Origin: CAKUFA01 sp963618735
GTDB taxonomy: Bacteria; Bacillota; Clostridia; Christensenellales; Aristaeellaceae
Length of the DNA stretch: 64,000 bases
Reading direction: 5' to 3'
NCBI GenBank assembly: GCA_963618735.1
Contig: CAVEUM010000011.1
Location: forward strand, 1-64,000
Numbering within the stretch: position 1 is the stretch's first letter; the number at the start of each line of letters is the position of its first letter. This document shows positions 60,592 through 64,000 of this stretch, piece after piece. Under the pieces are notes generated by a model, which did no database searches, was not told the DNA's origin, and saw only the letters and a list, made by a program, of their open reading frames with translations. The translations under genes were made by a program, and so were the position numbers.

Positions 60592-62763
60592 TTATTCAAC
60601 TGCTTCCAGCACGTAGCTGACGGAAGCCGAGTCTCCATCAGGAAGCTTGCAGCACAGGCCGAACTGCTCCAGCTCAGCGCCGGTGAAAACTTCTCCTGTT
60701 TCATCCACGCGGTATTTCATGGCAGGATTCAGGCCACGGAGCTTGACCACAGGAGGCAGTTCGTTGGCCGTTGCCTGCGCGCGCACCATCATGAAAAATG
60801 CATGCTTCCGGTCTGGAGCGACGGTCATCCAGGCAGTATCATTGCCATCCCAAGGAGAGAGCAAGCGATGGAAACGGCCGTACAGCAGGGTCATGCGGTG
60901 TGCTTTGACAAACTTGATTTGCTCGCGAACTTCGGCCAAATCTGCGTCAGACAGCTTATTCAGATCCAGCTCATAGCCAAAGCATCCGCTCATGGCCACA
61001 CGGCCGCGGGTGGAAATGGGGGTAATACGTCCCGTCTGGTGGTTGGGCACGGCACTGACGTGTGCGCCCATGGCAAAGGGCGGGAACACCAAAGAGGTAT
61101 CATACTGAATCTTGCAGCGATAGAGGGCGTCCGTGTTGTCAGAGCACCAGGTCTGCGGCATGTAGTGCAGCATACCCATATCAAAGCGTCCGCCGCCGCC
61201 TGCGCAGCTTTCAAACAGCACATGGGGAAAATCGTGAATCAGGCGCTCCAGCACGCTATAAAGACCCAGCATGTAGCGATGGGGAAGCTCTTGCTGATGT
61301 TTATTGCTCAGGTAGGAGGAGCCAATACAGGTGAAATTGCGGTTCATATCCCACTTGACGTAGTCAATGCCGGCAGTAGACAGCATATTGGCCACGGAAT
61401 TGTACATGTGCTCGCAAACCTCAGGCCTGCTGAGATCCAGCACCAGCTGGTTACGGCTCTGAATGTTCGGACGGCCATTGATGTGGATGCACCATTCGGG
61501 ATGCGCACGGAACAAATCACTGTCCGGGGAGATCATTTCCGGCTCGAACCACAAACCAAACTTCAATCCCATGGCGTGAATCTTTTCCGCCAAAGCGGGC
61601 AGGCCATCAGGAAGCTTTCGTAAATCAGGCGTCCAGTCGCCCAAAGAAGAATTGTCGCTGTCACGATGTCCGAACCAGCCATCGTCCAGCACGAACAGCT
61701 CAACGCCCACATCCGCGGCCTTTTCGGCAATTTTCAGCAGCTTTGCTTCGTTGAAGTCGAAATAGGTTGCTTCCCAGTTATTCAGCAGAATTGGACGGGG
61801 AGCTTTGGCATATTGTCCGCGAATGAGATGCTCGGCGCAGATGTGGTGGAATTGCTGGCTCATGCCGTCGAGACCGGCACTGGAATAAACGAGTACGGCC
61901 TCAGGGGTGCAGAAGGTTTCACCACCTGCAAGATGCCATGCGAAATTCTGATCATTGATGCCGAGACGCACACGGGCCTTGCGGAAACGATCCACCTCTA
62001 CCCCTGCGTAGAAGTTGCCGCTGTAAACAAGCGCTGCGGCATAGACATCACCATGATCCTCGGTTGCATCCGGCCGCATAAGCGCCAGGAAAGGGGAGCC
62101 GGAATGACCGCTGGCACCATACGCGGTGGAGATGCACTGTTCGCCGAAAACCAACGGCCGCCGTACCCATTCGCGTTCACGAGCCCATGCACCGGACAGC
62201 GTCAGCAGATCAAAGTTGGCGTCTGCCATGTCCAAGGAAAGGCTCATGGCGTTGTGAATGACGAGCTCTTGCGTGCCATTATTGCGCAGCACTACGCTTC
62301 TGGCAATGGCATCACAATCCTCAAAAATGGTATAGCGAAGCTCTGCTTCTAAGTGAAGCAACTCATCCTCCGCAGTCAGCAGCAACGTTTTGCTCTGACC
62401 AAAGGTGGAAGGAAGCCCTGGAAGCAGAGGCTTTTCATCCAGTACCTGTGCAGACTTGAACCGAAGATCAACGGTGCAGGTACCGTCTTCCTGCATAATG
62501 GTCAGGCCACCCTTGCGCGTATCCCCAAGACCAAAGGAGGGATACTCCTGCGGAACGCTATCCATGAGAGGGGCGTTGGCGGCTGGGTTGACATTTCCGT
62601 CGGCGGGCATGCCGAAGCAGCGATACACGTTGGCCGCGTTCAAGGCCTCAAGCCGTGCGCCGAAGTAGAGGTGTGTTATAAAGCCTCTGTCTGTAATACC
62701 AATGATGTAACTAATGCGGTCATTCCGAAGGTGAATCACATGATCTGCGACAAGAATTTCCAT
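60592..62763 (-). CDS. Alpha-galactosidase, GH36
   Basis: This 723-residue enzyme releases alpha-linked galactose from raffinose-type sugars or galactomannan side chains. It has the GH36 plan: N-terminal beta-sandwich, catalytic barrel and C-terminal sheet. Key residues: DDGWFGHRD near the sugar pocket, nucleophile Asp in YVKWDMNR near residue 470, and acid/base Asp in WCSDNTD. There is no signal peptide, so it acts on imported oligosaccharides. ATG 62763 follows ACAGGAGGTTTATC. No transporter for such sugars is in the window. Confidence 0.95.
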   Translation of the reverse strand: MEILVADHVIHLRNDRISYIIGITDRGFITHLYFGARLEALNAANVYRCFGMPADGNVNPAANAPLMDSVPQEYPSFGLGDTRKGGLTIMQEDGTCTVDLRFKSAQVLDEKPLLPGLPSTFGQSKTLLLTAEDELLHLEAELRYTIFEDCDAIARSVVLRNNGTQELVIHNAMSLSLDMADANFDLLTLSGAWAREREWVRRPLVFGEQCISTAYGASGHSGSPFLALMRPDATEDHGDVYAAALVYSGNFYAGVEVDRFRKARVRLGINDQNFAWHLAGGETFCTPEAVLVYSSAGLDGMSQQFHHICAEHLIRGQYAKAPRPILLNNWEATYFDFNEAKLLKIAEKAADVGVELFVLDDGWFGHRDSDNSSLGDWTPDLRKLPDGLPALAEKIHAMGLKFGLWFEPEMISPDSDLFRAHPEWCIHINGRPNIQSRNQLVLDLSRPEVCEHMYNSVANMLSTAGIDYVKWDMNRNFTCIGSSYLSNKHQQELPHRYMLGLYSVLERLIHDFPHVLFESCAGGGGRFDMGMLHYMPQTWCSDNTDALYRCKIQYDTSLVFPPFAMGAHVSAVPNHQTGRITPISTRGRVAMSGCFGYELDLNKLSDADLAEVREQIKFVKAHRMTLLYGRFHRLLSPWDGNDTAWMTVAPDRKHAFFMMVRAQATANELPPVVKLRGLNPAMKYRVDETGEVFTGAELEQFGLCCKLPDGDSASVSYVLEAVE

Positions 62764-62802
62764 GATAAACCTCCTGTGAAATTGAACAATTTTCCTGCTA
62801 CA

Positions 62803-62831
62803 AGTCTAGCAAGGCGTGTTGGGATTGTCAA
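62803..62831 (-). promoter_or_regulatory. Promoter of the alpha-galactosidase
   Basis: On the minus strand TTGACA (62826-62831) and TAGACT (62803-62808) are 17 bp apart, 40 bp before the ATG. Confidence 0.75.
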
Positions 62832-62845
62832 GTGCAGGAACCAAC

Positions 62846-62880
62846 GAAAAAGCTCCTTCTCAGCAAAACTGAAAAGGAGC
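62846..62880 (-). terminator. Terminator after the serine hydrolase
   Basis: The stem GCTCCTTCTCAG with its near-complement (62852-62863/62869-62880) is followed on the minus strand by TTTTTC. Confidence 0.8.
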
Positions 62881-62894
62881 ATGAAAACACAATG

Positions 62895-64000
62895 TTACTC
62901 GTCACGGCCAAATACGCGCGTACCAACCCGAACGCCCCAGGCTTTCCTGTTGCGGATCAGGAACTCAAGACGCGTGGAGGGCGTTGTTGCCGCTTCGCTG
63001 GTGTAACCGAGGAATTTGGTGCCGCCGCAGTAGCGAAGTACGTAATCATTGTCGCCCTTGCGCGCCGCGGGCTTTCCTTCCTTCAGGTAAACAGTCAGAT
63101 GTTCGGGCGAACCTTCGTGCCCGGTGAAATTGCCCGTGAGCATTTCAGGATCACTGAACGTGTCGCCATTCGGTGCGAACCGACGGAAACACGTATCCAG
63201 CGGAAGATCCAGCAAAGCACTGTACAGCGTCCACAGGATGTCATCCATGTCCTCGTCACCCTGGTTGCACAGAATGGCGATGCCGTAGCCCAGGTCACGA
63301 ATCGCCGCACCCTTGGAGGACACGCCGTGCAGACCGCCTGCGTGCTCCAGGAAGACGTGGCCATCACGGACAAACTTGTTCAGTCCCATGCAATAGAAGT
63401 CATAAGCGCCTTCGGGATACTCAGCGCCAACCAGACGTTCAACAGCCTTGGCAGGAATCGCCTGCTTTCCATTGATAACGCCGCCATTAGCAAGGCAGCA
63501 ATAGTAAGCAGCCATGTCGGGCGCGGTAGATTTGACCATGGCGCAGCCACGGAAGGGGGGAAGAATGTTCCAAATATCATCGCCGATGGTTTCGCCATTT
63601 TCACGCTCAAAGAGGGATGTTATATTGCCCTGCGCCATCGCCTTGGCAGACACGCAGTCATCATCCATCACCGTACGCGTCATGCCAATCGGGGCAAAGA
63701 TGCGATCACGGCAGAAGTCTTCCAGCTTGATGTGTGCAGCGGCGTCCACTACATAGGAGAGAATTGCGTAGCCCTCGTTGGAGTAGCTCATGATTTCTCC
63801 GGGCGCACCAAGCGTAGGGTAGGGACAATGCGCCACATAGTCGATAATCTGCTCGATGGTCTCCATCTTGTTGGGCGCAGCATCACGCATTTCATAAAGC
63901 CACGGGCTGGGACGGCGGTCGGTGTTCATGGCGATGGACCATTCCAGAGGCTCCATGGGAGGCATGCCGGAAGTATGCATCGCCAGGTGACGAATGGTAA
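62895..64000 (-). CDS. Serine hydrolase, class C beta-lactamase family (5' cut by window)
   Basis: About 368 residues are visible, and the reading frame runs off the window edge. The first visible residues (TIRHLAMHTSG) match the conserved stretch that follows the S-x-x-K nucleophile, so the start and the active-site Ser lie outside. The second motif Y-x-N is present as YSNEGY near the start, and a HAGG-type motif occurs in LEHAGGLHGVSS. Family members are penicillin-binding-protein-like esterases or peptidases; real beta-lactamase action is not implied. It is on its own transcript beside the alpha-galactosidase. Confidence 0.87.
   Translation of the reverse strand, partial: TIRHLAMHTSGMPPMEPLEWSIAMNTDRRPSPWLYEMRDAAPNKMETIEQIIDYVAHCPYPTLGAPGEIMSYSNEGYAILSYVVDAAAHIKLEDFCRDRIFAPIGMTRTVMDDDCVSAKAMAQGNITSLFERENGETIGDDIWNILPPFRGCAMVKSTAPDMAAYYCCLANGGVINGKQAIPAKAVERLVGAEYPEGAYDFYCMGLNKFVRDGHVFLEHAGGLHGVSSKGAAIRDLGYGIAILCNQGDEDMDDILWTLYSALLDLPLDTCFRRFAPNGDTFSDPEMLTGNFTGHEGSPEHLTVYLKEGKPAARKGDNDYVLRYCGGTKFLGYTSEAATTPSTRLEFLIRNRKAWGVRVGTRVFGRDE

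Noticed and set aside
1..64000. CRISPR arrays, insertion sequences, prophage genes
   Set aside because: No regularly spaced repeats, transposase, integrase or phage structural genes were seen on either strand.
62895..64000. Beta-lactamase resistance gene
   Set aside because: The fold is shared by many esterases and peptidases. The active-site Ser is outside the window, so antibiotic resistance cannot be claimed.

Overview
The window looks like chromosome of an anaerobic, gut- or rumen-type member of the Bacillota (class Clostridia), of moderate GC content. The reasons are the SpoIID-type protein, the Prp protease next to an L27 that carries the Firmicute N-terminal extension, the miaB-ymcA-mutS-mutL-miaA-ynbB order, ScpA/ScpB after a site-2 protease, Asp23-FakA-RecG, a DUF512 gene fused by overlap to der, and pectin/uronate and alpha-galactoside use. 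I see no phage, insertion sequence or CRISPR array. The genus cannot be fixed from sequence reading alone.

Layout. 1-1256: tail of an unidentified gene, a small ORF, then tmRNA (ssrA) and smpB on the minus strand. 1390-8789: a divergent uronate locus. On the minus strand are a LacI-family repressor and uxaC; on the plus strand are uxaB-uxaA-kduI-kduD. Two matching palindromic operators sit just downstream of two well-formed facing promoters. Together these genes convert galacturonate and the unsaturated pectin product 5-keto-4-deoxyuronate to 2-keto-3-deoxygluconate (KDG). 8979-10264: a small membrane protein, an AT-rich lipoprotein and tRNA-Trp. 10440-18427: a 1361-residue SpoIID protein with about 11 SH3 repeats, a tRNA N6-adenine methyltransferase, and a surface-glycan cluster (two GT2 enzymes, DUF2304, flippase). 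18484-22759 (minus): D-2-hydroxyacid dehydrogenase, plsY, der, DUF512 protein. 22973-26304: MATE exporter, deoB, HAD phosphatase. 26442-27386: rplU-prp-rpmA. 27478-34648: DUF554, site-2 protease, scpA-scpB, asp23-like, fakA-like, recG.

34671-41103: a heterodimeric ABC exporter with one degenerate ATP site, a CorC/HlyC-type protein with an upstream leader ORF, a 40-residue membrane protein, and a CapA-like protein. 41249-53578: a tightly packed run of radical-SAM protein, DUF2344, RNase G, miaB, ymcA-like (with a Cys-rich tail), mutS, mutL, miaA, ynbB-like. 53749-57051: rplS, then a macro-domain protein with a putative helix-turn-helix C-terminus and two tandem ADP-ribosylglycohydrolases. 57238-58784: a PII-like protein translationally coupled to a CPA2 antiporter. 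58851-64000 (minus): FGGY sugar kinase, GH36 alpha-galactosidase, and a serine hydrolase cut by the window end.

The best candidate for something undescribed is the macro/DraG/DraG locus: one ADP-ribose-binding protein with a putative DNA-binding tail beside two intact ADP-ribosyl hydrolases, with no transferase nearby. The PII-like/antiporter pair and the paired uronate operators come next.
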